This document shows positions 9,101-16,717 of a DNA stretch of 32,014 nucleotides, piece after piece; the first letter of the stretch is position 1; the number at the start of each line of letters is the position of its first letter. The notes under the pieces were generated by a model. The model was not told the origin of the DNA. It searched no databases and saw only the letters and a list, made by a program, of their open reading frames with translations. The translations under genes were made by a program, and so were the position numbers. Source of the DNA: Clostridia bacterium (lineage in GTDB: Bacteria > Bacillota > Clostridia > Oscillospirales > CAG-272); NCBI GenBank assembly GCA_017453305.1, contig JAFTKJ010000017.1, positions 1-32,014 on the forward strand, given 5' to 3'.

Positions 9101-10263
9101 GTACCGATGGAAATGCTCTTGAAGAAGCCATCCTCCTTCATTTCCATTAGATCCTCAAGCTTCTTGGTGTTGAGGTTGGTTGCAAAGCGGATACCGCCTG
9201 CATTGGTCATACGGATCAGGGGCTTATCTGCGGGAGCGATCAAGCCTGCGGTCAGGGTTTCATCCAGCGCAGTCTTATCATAGGAAACAGCTGCAAAGCT
9301 GACGTTTCCAAGCTTGCCTGCGGGCACCATCAGAACCTTGCCTACGCCATCCACACCGGTGGAGAAGCGAGAGGTGTTGCCCGTGGTGCTGGTAACGTCC
9401 ATGTAAACGATTCCGCCGTTGGACTCCTTCTGGATATCGTCATAAGAGGTCGCCTCGGCGTAGGTATGTGCTCTTACGTTATCTACGTAGAAGCCGCCTG
9501 CATAGCCATCCGGGTTACCAACGCCGCCGTTGGTCAGCTTGTTGATCTTTGCAACGTTCCACTGGCTTGCGTTGAAGATCAGCTTTTCCTTGCCGATGGA
9601 GCCGGAGATCTGGTAAACGTGGTTCACGTAGAACTCTACGTCACCGGTTTCCATGTTCACAGCGAGGGAGAGAGTGACCCACTCGCCAACGGGGATGCTC
9701 ACCGACAGCTTGCCATCGTTAAGCACGTATACCAAGCCGTTTGCGGTGTTGACACGCCACAGGTTGAGCCAAGAACCTGAAGCTTCGCTATCGCCGTGCT
9801 TGAAGCTGATGATCTGGCTCTCGAAGGTTCCGCCGGAGTTTTCCTGCAAGAAGTAGTCAATCTCGAACACGATCTTGGGATTGGTCTTATAGGAAAATTC
9901 GGGGTTTGCAACCGTGAGGTTACGGTCGACGTTGGTACCGGTAGAGGAACCGTCGATCCTACCGGAACGAGCCTCCTCCTCGGCTGCTGCCGCATTCTCG
10001 GGCTGAGTTACGCCCATTTTCATGCTGACAACGTCGCCCTTGTTGCCGTTCTTTACAGGATCCTTAGCAATGGTTGCAAAGGCAGGAACAGCCTGCTGAT
10101 CGGAAAGACCGTTCTGGCCCTTCGTCAAAGCTGTCATGCCGGTGAAATCCATTGCATGCAGATAGGTGGTTTCCGCCGCAAAAATCGGAATGGTAATTGC
10201 GGGGATCATCAATGCCAGTGCCAGAAGCACGGCAAAAATGATTCTTACGTTTCTTGTTTTCAT
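6127..10263 (-). CDS. Giant secreted family 31 glycoside hydrolase, copy A
   Basis: 1378 residues, about twice the length of an ordinary GH31 enzyme. A signal peptide (about 1-30, cleaved near FAA-ET) is followed by a concanavalin/LamG-like sandwich (about 33-268), a central region with GGIRFATNLN (about 280-520), the GH31 N-terminal beta-sandwich (about 540-770, with YGGGERFDAANRRG) and the TIM-barrel. The nucleophile should be D1036 in KIDFCE and the acid/base D1126 in LWAGDQ, as in the GH31 motifs. A segment of about 90 residues (about 796-885) is inserted near the start of the barrel. The C-terminal beta domain ends the protein; no LPXTG or S-layer anchor is seen. The start ATG at 10263 has AAAGGAGAA; a 25-residue upstream extension lacks one. 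It should cleave alpha-linked glycans outside the cell; the exact linkage is unknown. Confidence 0.93.
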   Translation of the reverse strand: MKTRNVRIIFAVLLALALMIPAITIPIFAAETTYLHAMDFTGMTALTKGQNGLSDQQAVPAFATIAKDPVKNGNKGDVVSMKMGVTQPENAAAAEEEARSGRIDGSSTGTNVDRNLTVANPEFSYKTNPKIVFEIDYFLQENSGGTFESQIISFKHGDSEASGSWLNLWRVNTANGLVYVLNDGKLSVSIPVGEWVTLSLAVNMETGDVEFYVNHVYQISGSIGKEKLIFNASQWNVAKINKLTNGGVGNPDGYAGGFYVDNVRAHTYAEATSYDDIQKESNGGIVYMDVTSTTGNTSRFSTGVDGVGKVLMVPAGKLGNVSFAAVSYDKTALDETLTAGLIAPADKPLIRMTNAGGIRFATNLNTKKLEDLMEMKEDGFFKSISIGTLIAPASYVKEAGEFSIEALRELPYEETFVNVKATIDQYYDGSDKTVAKGYDEWFVGSLVNIRLANRERDFAAIGYVKITMASGASMYVYSYNNKDMTLVDKYAANIAGVAKTALASNVKWTDNEKLLLKDLTTEAAPLSLSSTAVKNVQTKSSQLFFTLTQGTDKTTDDLYCRLTYDGANGWRLQANLTSYSAFQDVGASQSLSLYMGEGFNDVMVPLTIKDENGTLKITAQGSATYAVLDYKTFGINFYSGAGKQLYNVNSVFKLGSKLFMRGILDENEGIYGGGERFDAANRRGTSMNLYTYDAYDAGGAKGTGTYMAIPLFSTSRGGGMFINRYEPMNVKFGPTGVQNSEWEVNLENDLIDVYFYATGKMTDVLKAYTDMSGHASLPEEWAQGNLICRYSPDYGTLEGLTGDADGVIWFYRITEVPGYTGYYTDTAAKNKVTATTTLKNGQFLYNSGGTRMYRYVVEGDEDINYNGKTGESYYIRVCKKSGPSGAGVIYIVESLIEAGMTPTAVVLEGHGWNKISTDKSQLESLASIAEYLDEQDIKLTVYMGIASIDSAMAGYKSEYQAWVSIYEYDTTTGKKGALIDRTYKIPKTDYSENPDTISSGGTQQYLDITNPEAVDWYMNYIWGQMIDLGIDGAKIDFCETMPTEGYYKGMTVNNKVIDGYLEYDWYDESIFEGDTVHHAYPSYFISLFYKSMMEQKAAKNIDDGFVVLSRGGGIGSQRNPYLWAGDQTRRFRNLSTQLAAVINSGLSGVPFMTYDMAGYAYKNLPDGYFGNYTVQEYDATLFIPDFKAAEQYESEIFIRSMQYTIFGNTVQTHGDVRHLYHLSTEAQEITEMYDKLHSDLMWYSQKVSKYACDTGIPMIRHMVLQYQNDENVVDIDDQFMYGDALLVAPILTYNAKTDENNKRVLDYGSDVTREVYLPAGTWLDLNTGKTIVSKGETIEVTVGLAQIPVFLNTNAEDAAELQKVFNSTTWRDIKGYTY

Positions 10264-10355
10264 TTGGGTTCTCCTTTCATTTATGAAATACATGCTTTGG
10301 CATGCAATTTCCGGTTTTGGGATATGTTTTTCCGACATTTTGCCGAATTACATCC

Positions 10356-10364
10356 ATTATACCA
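10356..10364 (-). promoter_or_regulatory. Extended -10 promoter for GH31 copy A
   Basis: On the minus strand TGGTATAAT (10364-10356), an extended -10 box, about 90 bases upstream of the start codon. No good -35 hexamer is present at 17 bp. The leader carries a short inverted repeat (CATGC/GCATG, 10291-10304). The remaining sequence between this promoter and the lipoprotein gene at 10516 is AT-rich, with one AT-only inverted repeat (10412-10419 with 10445-10452) that could be a weak terminator. Confidence 0.6.
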
Positions 10365-10515
10365 CATCTTTTGCAAAAAAGATAGGTAAATTTTGCTTTT
10401 TTACAAAATTCTTGATTTTTCAAAAGACTGTTCATAATAGCAATAAAATCAAAAACTTCTTATTCCTTTGGTCAACCTGCAATCAACCGAGCAGCATATC
10501 GTTGCATTTTTGAGG

Positions 10516-10929
10516 TCAGATCCAAGGGGTCCAGACAAAGCCGTCCTCATCGGTTTCAACCTCGGGCGCTTTCTGAGTGGTCTCCTCTTCCTTGGGAGTG
10601 GAGCTTTCCTCTTCCTTGGGAGTGGAGCTTTCCTCTTCCTTGGGTGTAGAGTTTTCCTCTTCCTTGGGAGTGGAGCTTTCTTCCGTCCCGGGGACGGTGG
10701 TTTCTTGTGTGGGAGGGAGCGGTGAGGTTTCACCGGGCTCCGCACTTGTGGTTTCGCCGTCGGGAGTGGTAGTTTCGCCATCGGGAGTAGTGGTCTCCTC
10801 TGTGGGAGCACGGTCGGTGGTATCCTTGTCGGTTGTGGGGGTACCACCGATCATATCAAGCGAAACGCACGCAGACAGCACAACGACCATACTGATGGTC
10901 AAGAGCCAGCATACGATGATTTTGCGCAT
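10516..10929 (-). CDS. Small acidic repeat-containing lipoprotein 2, paired with GH31 copy B
   Basis: 137 residues. A lipoprotein signal peptide ends in LSAC at about residue 21. The mature chain is low-complexity and strongly acidic: two TTTPDGE repeats, a PLPPTQETTVPG linker, then four copies of an 8-residue unit of the STPKEEES type (about residues 84-115), and finally a short non-repetitive tail, DEDGFVWTPWI, whose tryptophans stand out as a possible displayed binding peptide. The start ATG at 10929 has AAAGGAG. It follows GH31 copy B by only 44 bases with no promoter between, so the two are co-transcribed. Function unknown; the layout suggests a membrane tether or spacer holding its C-terminal tail away from the cell. 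Confidence 0.87.
   Translation of the reverse strand: MRKIIVCWLLTISMVVVLSACVSLDMIGGTPTTDKDTTDRAPTEETTTPDGETTTPDGETTSAEPGETSPLPPTQETTVPGTEESSTPKEEENSTPKEEESSTPKEEESSTPKEEETTQKAPEVETDEDGFVWTPWI
10583..10678 (-). repeat. Four tandem 24-bp repeats inside lipoprotein 2
   Basis: Units start at 10583, 10607, 10631 and 10655. Units 1, 2 and 4 are identical over 24 bases and unit 3 differs at a few. They encode the STPKEEES-type octapeptide. The near-identity at the DNA level means recent expansion or active copy-number change. Confidence 0.93.
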
Positions 10930-10973
10930 GAAAAACTCCTTTCACGTTTTGTTTAAGCGTGAGATTCTTTTCA

Positions 10974-13900
10974 TTAGTCCTCGAAGATGTCCTTGCCAAA
11001 GGCGTCGGTAGCGCTACCTACGGGAATTACAAGAGCATCATCGCCCATGATCGCCTTCCAGGTCTCGCCGTTGAATACGTCACCGAGTGCGGTAGCGTAA
11101 ACGGAATTTGCATTGAGGTATACGGGAATTTCACCAAAAGGAACGGTGACGGTAAGATCCTTGCCGTTTTCATCAACAACGATCTTCTCGCCCGTGCGCA
11201 GATCGATCCACGTGCCCTCGGGGAGGTAAACGTTGCGGGTCACGTCGGAGCCGTAGTCAAGCACTCTCTTGTTGTTTTCATCGGTCTTTGCATTGTAGGT
11301 CAGAATGGGAGCTACCAGCAAAGCATCGCCGTACATGAACTGATCGTCGATGTCGATAACATTCTCATCGTTCTGATACTGCAGGACCATATGACGGATC
11401 ATCGGAATACCGGTGTCGCATGCATACTGCGACATTGCTTGAGAATACCACATCAGCTCACTGTGCAGATCGTCGTAAAGTGCAACGATCTGCTGCGCAT
11501 CCTCTGTCAGGTGATACAAATGACGTACGTCGCCGTGCGTTTGTACCATGTTACCAAAGATGGTGTACTGCATGGATCTGACAAAGATCTCAGACTCGTA
11601 TTCCTCAGCAGCCTTGAGATCGGCGATGAAGAGGTTTCCGTCATATTCTTCCACCGTATAATTACCAAAGTAACCGTCGGGAAGATTCTTGTATGCATAA
11701 CCTGCCATATCGTAGGTCATGAAGGGAACACCGGAGAGACCGGAGTTGATCACCGCTGCCAGCTGGGTGGAGAGGTTGCGGAAACGACGGGTCTGGTCGC
11801 CTGCCCACAAATAGGGGTTACGCTGAGATCCGATGCCGCCTCCACGGGAGAGAACCACAAAGCCATCGTCGATGTTCTTTGCAGCCTTCTGCTCCACCAT
11901 GCTCTTGTAGAACAGGGAGATGAAGTAAGAAGCATATGCGTGGTGAACGGTGTCGCCCTCGAATACGGTTTCGTCATACCAATCGTACTCCAGATAACCG
12001 TCGACCACCTTGTCGTTAACGGTCATGCCCTTGTAGTAGCCTTCATTGGGCATGGTCTCACAGAAGTCGATCTTGCAACCGTCAATACCGAGGTCGATCA
12101 GCTGTCCCCAAATGACGTTCATATACCAATCCACAGCCTCGGGATTGGTGATATCAAGGTACTGCTGCGTACCGCCGGAAGCAACGGTATCGGGGTTATC
12201 GGTGTAATCGGTTTTCGGGATCTTATAGGTTCTGTCGATCAAATCGCCCTTCTTGCCGGTTTCGGTGTCATATTCATAGATGCTGACCCATGCCTGGTAC
12301 TCGGGCTTATAGCCTGCCATATTACCGCTGATGCTTGCAATACCCATGTAAAGAGTCAGCTTGATATCCTTCTCTTCCAGGTATTCGGCAATCTCCACCA
12401 AGCTGTTGCTTTGGATGGGATTGGTGGTAATAGATTCCCAACCGTGGCCCTCAAGAACCACGCCGGTGGGGGTCATGCCCGCCTCAATCAGATTTTCAAC
12501 AATGTAGAGAACACCTGCGCCGGAAGGACCGCTCTTCTTGCAGACGCGAATGTAATAGGATTCGCCGGTCTTGCCGTTGTAGTTGATATCCTCGTCGCCC
12601 TCAACAACGTAGCGGTACATACGGGTTCCGCTGCCGTTGTAAAGGAACTGACCGTTTCCCAAAGTGGTGCTTGCGGTTACCTTGTTCTTTGCGGCAGTAT
12701 CAGTGTAGTAACCGGTGTAACCGGGGATCTCGGTGATATTTTCAAACCAGAACACACCGTCAGACTCTCCGCCAACGCCCTCAAGAGAGTTGAAATCCGG
12801 AGAATAACGGCAGATCAAGGAGCCTTGTGCCCACTCCTCGGGGAGGGAGGCATGACCGGTCATATCGGTGTAAGCCTTGAGCACGTCGGTCATCTTGCCC
12901 GTTGCGTAGAAGTAAGTATCGATCAGATCGTTATCAAGCTTAACCGTCCAGGCATTGTCGGTAGGCTTATCGAAATCCACCGTCATAACCTCATAGCGGT
13001 TGATGAACATGCCGCCGCCGCGAGAGGTGGAGAACAGCGGGATCGCCATGTAGGTGCCCGTACCATCTGCTCCGCCAGCGTCGTATGCGTCGTAGGAGAA
13101 GAGGTTCATGGAGGTGCCACGTCTGTTCGCTGCGTCAAAGCGCTCGCCGCCGCCGTAAACGGCTTCATTCGCATTCAAGGAACCGCTCATGACGATTTGT
13201 CCATCACTTTGCGTAATGGAGTTAACGTTATAAAGCACGTTTCCATTCGCATCATAGAAATCAATTTTGAAGGTTGCGCCATAGGAAACGACCGCGTAGG
13301 TTGCGCTATCACCGCTTGTGATCTTTAACGTTTCGTTAGCTTCATCGGGATCGACGGTCAAAATTGCAGCAACGTCGTCAAAGCCCTCGTCCATGTAAAG
13401 AGCCAGTGCTTGCGCTGCACCGATATCGTTAAAATGGTTGTAGCCCTTTGCATTCGCCTGCAATCTCCAGCCATTGGCGCCGTCGTAGGTCAAGCGGCAG
13501 TACATATTGGTGGTGCCGGTCAGCGTAAAGAACAGTTGGGTGTTGTTGGCGTAAACGTTCGCAAGTGCGCTTCCTGCACCAACTTCAAACTCGGTATTAT
13601 AGCCCGCCAGGTCCTTTAAAACCGTTTGATATTTTTCCCAGCCGGAAAGGTTAATAAACGTATTGGCAATCTCCTTTACGTTGCGAATATAAGTTTCCTC
13701 CACAATGTCCTCGTACTCATAGCTGTAGACGTACAAGGGAGTACCGTCAAACAAGGTCAGCTTTACGTAGCCAACTGCGGCAAAATCGCGCGCAAGGTTT
13801 CCTTCGCGGATATTGACGATGGAGCCCGTAAAGGTAGCCTTTCCGTCCGCTCCGGCATCTGCATAATACTCGCCGATGGTCGCCTTAACGTCCAGATACT

Positions 13901-15137
13901 TTGCGGAAACGGTCAATTTCTCCTCCAAAGCCTCTACGGTAAAGGCGCCTGCAGTTTTTACGTAGCTCCAGGGAGTAATGATGGTACCGATATTAACGGC
14001 TTTGATCTTGCCTGCAGCCACAAGCGCCTGCAGATCCGCCAGCTTGTTCACGTCAACTCGGGTTGCAAAGCGCATACCGCTGGGAGAGGACACGCGTATG
14101 GATGCACCCGTCTGGTGAGCAAGCAAGCCATCGGTCATATCCGCCGTCAGATACTCAGCCTCTGCAGTAGCGGCAGAAAACTCGATGCCCTCGTAGGTGC
14201 CCTTTGCAGTTGCCAGGATCTTATCGTTAGGTCCTGCCAGCGCTGCCGTACCCGTAGTGCCAACCACGTCGATGTAAAGCAACGGCTCGCTTCCCGATGC
14301 AACGGAAACACCGGTGACGGTTGTCGTATTGGTATGTGCCCTTACGTTGTCTACATAGAATCCACCGCTGTAACCCTCGGGGGTTCCCACACCGTTGCTG
14401 GTCAGCTTGTTAACCTTTGCAATATTCCATTTGCCGGCGTCGAAGGTCAGCTTTTCCTTACCGATGGAGGTGGAGAGCTGATAGACGTTGTTTACGTAGA
14501 ACTCTACGTCACCGGTTTCCATATCCACCAAAAGCGAGAGCGTGACCCACTCACCAACCGGAATATAAACAGGAAAATCGGTAGCGCCCAGGACATACAC
14601 CAATCCCTTTGCGGTGTTGACACGCCACAGGTTAAGCCAGGAGCCGGAAGTGTCAGCGTCACTGTATTTGTAAGTGATTATCTGGCTCTCAAAGGTTCCG
14701 CTGGAGTTTTCCTCCAGGAAGTAGTCAATCTCGAACACGATCTTGGGATTGGTCTTATAGGAAAATTCGGGGTTTGCAACCGTGAGGTTACGGTCCACGT
14801 TTGTTCCATCTTGAGAACCGTTGATCGAGCCGTTTCGAGCCTCCTCCTCGGCTGCTGCCGCATTCTCGGGCTGAGTTACGCCCATTTTCATGCTGACAAC
14901 GTCGCCCTTGTTGCCGTTCTTTACAGGGTCCTTAGCAATGGTTGCAAAGGCAGGAACAGCCTGCTTATCGGAAAGACCGTTCTGGCCCTTCGTCAAAGCT
15001 GTCATGCCGGTGAAATCCATTGCATACAGATACGTCGTCGTATCCTCTGCTGCGAAGATCGGGATCATGGTTGCGGGGACGAGCAGGATGAGTGCCAATA
15101 CCGCCGCGAGAACGATCTTTCTTGTGTTCTTTTTCAC
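10974..15137 (-). CDS. Giant secreted family 31 glycoside hydrolase, copy B
   Basis: 1387 residues, the same architecture as copy A: signal peptide (about 1-30), LamG-like sandwich (about 38-268), central region with GMRFATRVDV (about 280-520), GH31 N-terminal sandwich, barrel with nucleophile D1024 (KIDFCE) and acid/base D1114 (LWAGDQ), C-terminal beta domain, and an extra tail of about 20 residues ending KDIFED. The start is the GTG at 15137, placed 8 bases after a perfect AAGGAGG; an ATG 15 codons upstream lies in the leader and has no ribosome binding site. Long stretches are nearly identical in DNA to copy A, while about residues 270-530 differ widely. It has a consensus promoter and is followed by lipoprotein 2 in the same transcript. 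Both copies keep all expected catalytic residues, so neither looks dead. Confidence 0.93.
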   Translation of the reverse strand: MKKNTRKIVLAAVLALILLVPATMIPIFAAEDTTTYLYAMDFTGMTALTKGQNGLSDKQAVPAFATIAKDPVKNGNKGDVVSMKMGVTQPENAAAAEEEARNGSINGSQDGTNVDRNLTVANPEFSYKTNPKIVFEIDYFLEENSSGTFESQIITYKYSDADTSGSWLNLWRVNTAKGLVYVLGATDFPVYIPVGEWVTLSLLVDMETGDVEFYVNNVYQLSTSIGKEKLTFDAGKWNIAKVNKLTSNGVGTPEGYSGGFYVDNVRAHTNTTTVTGVSVASGSEPLLYIDVVGTTGTAALAGPNDKILATAKGTYEGIEFSAATAEAEYLTADMTDGLLAHQTGASIRVSSPSGMRFATRVDVNKLADLQALVAAGKIKAVNIGTIITPWSYVKTAGAFTVEALEEKLTVSAKYLDVKATIGEYYADAGADGKATFTGSIVNIREGNLARDFAAVGYVKLTLFDGTPLYVYSYEYEDIVEETYIRNVKEIANTFINLSGWEKYQTVLKDLAGYNTEFEVGAGSALANVYANNTQLFFTLTGTTNMYCRLTYDGANGWRLQANAKGYNHFNDIGAAQALALYMDEGFDDVAAILTVDPDEANETLKITSGDSATYAVVSYGATFKIDFYDANGNVLYNVNSITQSDGQIVMSGSLNANEAVYGGGERFDAANRRGTSMNLFSYDAYDAGGADGTGTYMAIPLFSTSRGGGMFINRYEVMTVDFDKPTDNAWTVKLDNDLIDTYFYATGKMTDVLKAYTDMTGHASLPEEWAQGSLICRYSPDFNSLEGVGGESDGVFWFENITEIPGYTGYYTDTAAKNKVTASTTLGNGQFLYNGSGTRMYRYVVEGDEDINYNGKTGESYYIRVCKKSGPSGAGVLYIVENLIEAGMTPTGVVLEGHGWESITTNPIQSNSLVEIAEYLEEKDIKLTLYMGIASISGNMAGYKPEYQAWVSIYEYDTETGKKGDLIDRTYKIPKTDYTDNPDTVASGGTQQYLDITNPEAVDWYMNVIWGQLIDLGIDGCKIDFCETMPNEGYYKGMTVNDKVVDGYLEYDWYDETVFEGDTVHHAYASYFISLFYKSMVEQKAAKNIDDGFVVLSRGGGIGSQRNPYLWAGDQTRRFRNLSTQLAAVINSGLSGVPFMTYDMAGYAYKNLPDGYFGNYTVEEYDGNLFIADLKAAEEYESEIFVRSMQYTIFGNMVQTHGDVRHLYHLTEDAQQIVALYDDLHSELMWYSQAMSQYACDTGIPMIRHMVLQYQNDENVIDIDDQFMYGDALLVAPILTYNAKTDENNKRVLDYGSDVTRNVYLPEGTWIDLRTGEKIVVDENGKDLTVTVPFGEIPVYLNANSVYATALGDVFNGETWKAIMGDDALVIPVGSATDAFGKDIFED

Positions 15138-15167
15138 TTCAATTACCTCCTTGGAGTTAATTTTTGA

Positions 15168-15183
15168 TATGGTTTTGACCATA
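15168..15183 (-). promoter_or_regulatory. Candidate operator in the leader of GH31 copy B
   Basis: A perfect inverted repeat, TATGGT-TTTG-ACCATA, lies immediately downstream of the expected transcription start (about 15186). Its position suits a repressor site. No matching regulator is visible in the window. Confidence 0.45.
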
Positions 15184-15192
15184 CTTCATATT

Positions 15193-15221
15193 ATTATACC
15201 TCAATATACCGTTTTTGTCAA
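15193..15221 (-). promoter_or_regulatory. Sigma-A promoter of GH31 copy B and lipoprotein 2
   Basis: On the minus strand TTGACA (15221-15216), 17-bp spacer, TATAAT (15198-15193). Confidence 0.9.
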
Positions 15222-15243
15222 TTCGCATATCGCACAAGAAAAG

Positions 15244-15287
15244 CATCCGCGATTTGTGCAATATGACAGATGCACAAACCGCGGATG
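15244..15287 (-). terminator. Rho-independent terminator of the PlsC-like gene
   Basis: A 17-bp stem with one G/T wobble (CATCCGCG..TTTGTGCA with its complement) and a 10-base loop, followed on the minus strand by CTTTTCTTG. It separates the acyltransferase gene from the GH31 copy B promoter. Confidence 0.88.
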
Positions 15288-15308
15288 GTCGTTTTTGAAT
15301 TTTAAAAG

Positions 15309-16580
15309 TCAGCGCGCGCGCACCTCGGACATGGCTAATTTGAAGAGCTCCTCGGCGGCAAGACGCGTTTTTGCAACTACGCCCTCCGCCTTAGGGAAGC
15401 AATAATAAAGGCAGTCGCGGTTGCCGATGGAGATCATATCCCCGATCTCGTACCAATAGTAGTCGGAGTTCAAGCCGTAGGACGCCAAGGGGCTTTGCGT
15501 ATACGAAAGCTTTCCGTCGCATCCCGTCAGTGTAAAGCCGTCACGCGTGTGCGTCAAATGCCCCTCTCCCACCATGTAGAGCGCTTTGCGATCCACGATC
15601 GCGCCGATCTCAACGTCGGTATCCAGGCAATAAGCACCGTTTTCCAGCTCTTGCTTGACGCATTCGCGCTCCCAGCGGAACCAATCGGGAATGTGTGAAA
15701 ATTCGGTCTCCCCCTCGGTCGCCTCCATCTGACCAAGCGCGGTCAGGCGGTATTGCTTGCCGCAGGCATGGCAGGTGAGCGTGTCGCCCTTGCCGCGCGT
15801 TTTGCCCTCGGCATGACAATGCGGACATTTATACAGCACACGTTCCAAGCCGTCGGCGCGATCCGCTTCGGTGATGCGGACGTTGTTTTCGCGCTGCCAC
15901 TTGAACTGATCAAAGCCGAATGCTTCATCCAGCACGGCGTCCAGCTCCTCTACCGAACGATTGGCGATCTCTTCGGGGGTAAGGAGACAAGAGACGGTGG
16001 CGCTGACCTTGACCTTGCGGTTTTTGAGCTCGTTGTACAGCGGTGTGCGCAAAAACGCGCCGTCGGTGCGCACGAACAGCACGGGCACCTTGAGCAGCTT
16101 GAGAAGACCGCCCATTTTACGTGGCAGAGGTGTTGCGCACCCGTCAAAGCTATAGCCTGCCTCCGGGTACATCAAAACACTGGTCTTTTTCTTTTTGAGC
16201 ATGTAATCCATATCGCGGATCAGACCAACGTCGCTGACGAATTTTTGCGTGGGCATGCACCCGATCTGCCTCATAAGCCAATTTTTGCCCACAAAGCCGT
16301 CGGTGGTGGTAACGATGCCGTACGCCATGGGATAAAAGATGCGCGAGGCGATCTCCAGATCCAAAAAGCAGGAGTGGTTCATCAAGATCAAGTACGGTCC
16401 CTTCCCTGCCCGTTCCAGGTCCTTTTTTTGATACGTGAATTTTGCGGGCAGAAGGTCCTTGATTGCAAGAATGCGGATCAAAGTGCGGAACAGAATATTC
16501 GGCTTTTTGGGCTTTTGATGCGGCGGCTTTGGAAGTGCAATGACTTCTTCGTAGCTTTTTTTCACGATCCTGATCTTCAT
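15309..16580 (-). CDS. PlsC-type 1-acylglycerol-3-phosphate acyltransferase with a zinc ribbon
   Basis: 423 residues, much longer than a plain PlsC (about 240). The acyltransferase domain (about 40-225) carries the catalytic HX4D motif as NHSCFLD (H69, D74) and a YPEAGYS motif III. It is followed by a rubredoxin-like zinc ribbon (CPHC at 252-255, CHAC at 270-273) and a C-terminal domain of about 130 residues rich in aromatic residues that I do not recognise. The role would be acylation of a glycerophospholipid-type acceptor at the membrane. The start is the ATG at 16580, for which GAGG lies at good spacing; the ATG four codons upstream overlaps that site. It has its own promoter and terminator. 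Confidence 0.85.
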   Translation of the reverse strand: MKIRIVKKSYEEVIALPKPPHQKPKKPNILFRTLIRILAIKDLLPAKFTYQKKDLERAGKGPYLILMNHSCFLDLEIASRIFYPMAYGIVTTTDGFVGKNWLMRQIGCMPTQKFVSDVGLIRDMDYMLKKKKTSVLMYPEAGYSFDGCATPLPRKMGGLLKLLKVPVLFVRTDGAFLRTPLYNELKNRKVKVSATVSCLLTPEEIANRSVEELDAVLDEAFGFDQFKWQRENNVRITEADRADGLERVLYKCPHCHAEGKTRGKGDTLTCHACGKQYRLTALGQMEATEGETEFSHIPDWFRWERECVKQELENGAYCLDTDVEIGAIVDRKALYMVGEGHLTHTRDGFTLTGCDGKLSYTQSPLASYGLNSDYYWYEIGDMISIGNRDCLYYCFPKAEGVVAKTRLAAEELFKLAMSEVRAR

Positions 16581-16621
16581 AATCAACCTCATTTGTGAAT
16601 TTTATGAATTTTTTCGACATT

Positions 16622-16650
16622 AGAATAGCATATTTTCGAACGTTTGTCAA
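16622..16650 (-). promoter_or_regulatory. Promoter of the PlsC-like gene
   Basis: On the minus strand TTGACA (16650-16645), 17-bp spacer, TATTCT (16627-16622). It is back-to-back with the promoter of the plus-strand operon. Confidence 0.8.
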
Positions 16651-16674
16651 GAGCCTATTTTTTCGGGGGACGTA

Positions 16675-16703
16675 TTGACATTTTTTTGCACGCATGCTAT
16701 AAT
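16675..16703 (+). promoter_or_regulatory. Sigma-A promoter of the five-gene plus-strand operon
   Basis: TTGACA (16675-16680), 17-bp spacer, TATAAT (16698-16703). It is the only convincing promoter before 22000 on this strand, so it probably drives all five genes. Confidence 0.9.
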
Positions 16704-16717
16704 AATTTTGCAAACGG

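Noticed and set aside
10449-10847. Lys/Pro-rich 132-codon open frame in the lipoprotein 2 region
   Set aside because: It is an alternate frame of the 24-bp repeats; the lipoprotein frame has a signal peptide, lipobox and ribosome binding site.
10959-15167. Very long open frames opposite the GH31 copies (for example 789 codons at 10959-13328 and 513 codons at 13626-15167 on the plus strand, and similar ones at 6481-9150)
   Set aside because: They mirror the codon bias of the strongly supported minus-strand genes, have no ribosome binding sites or promoters, and occur at matching places in both copies only because the genes are duplicates.
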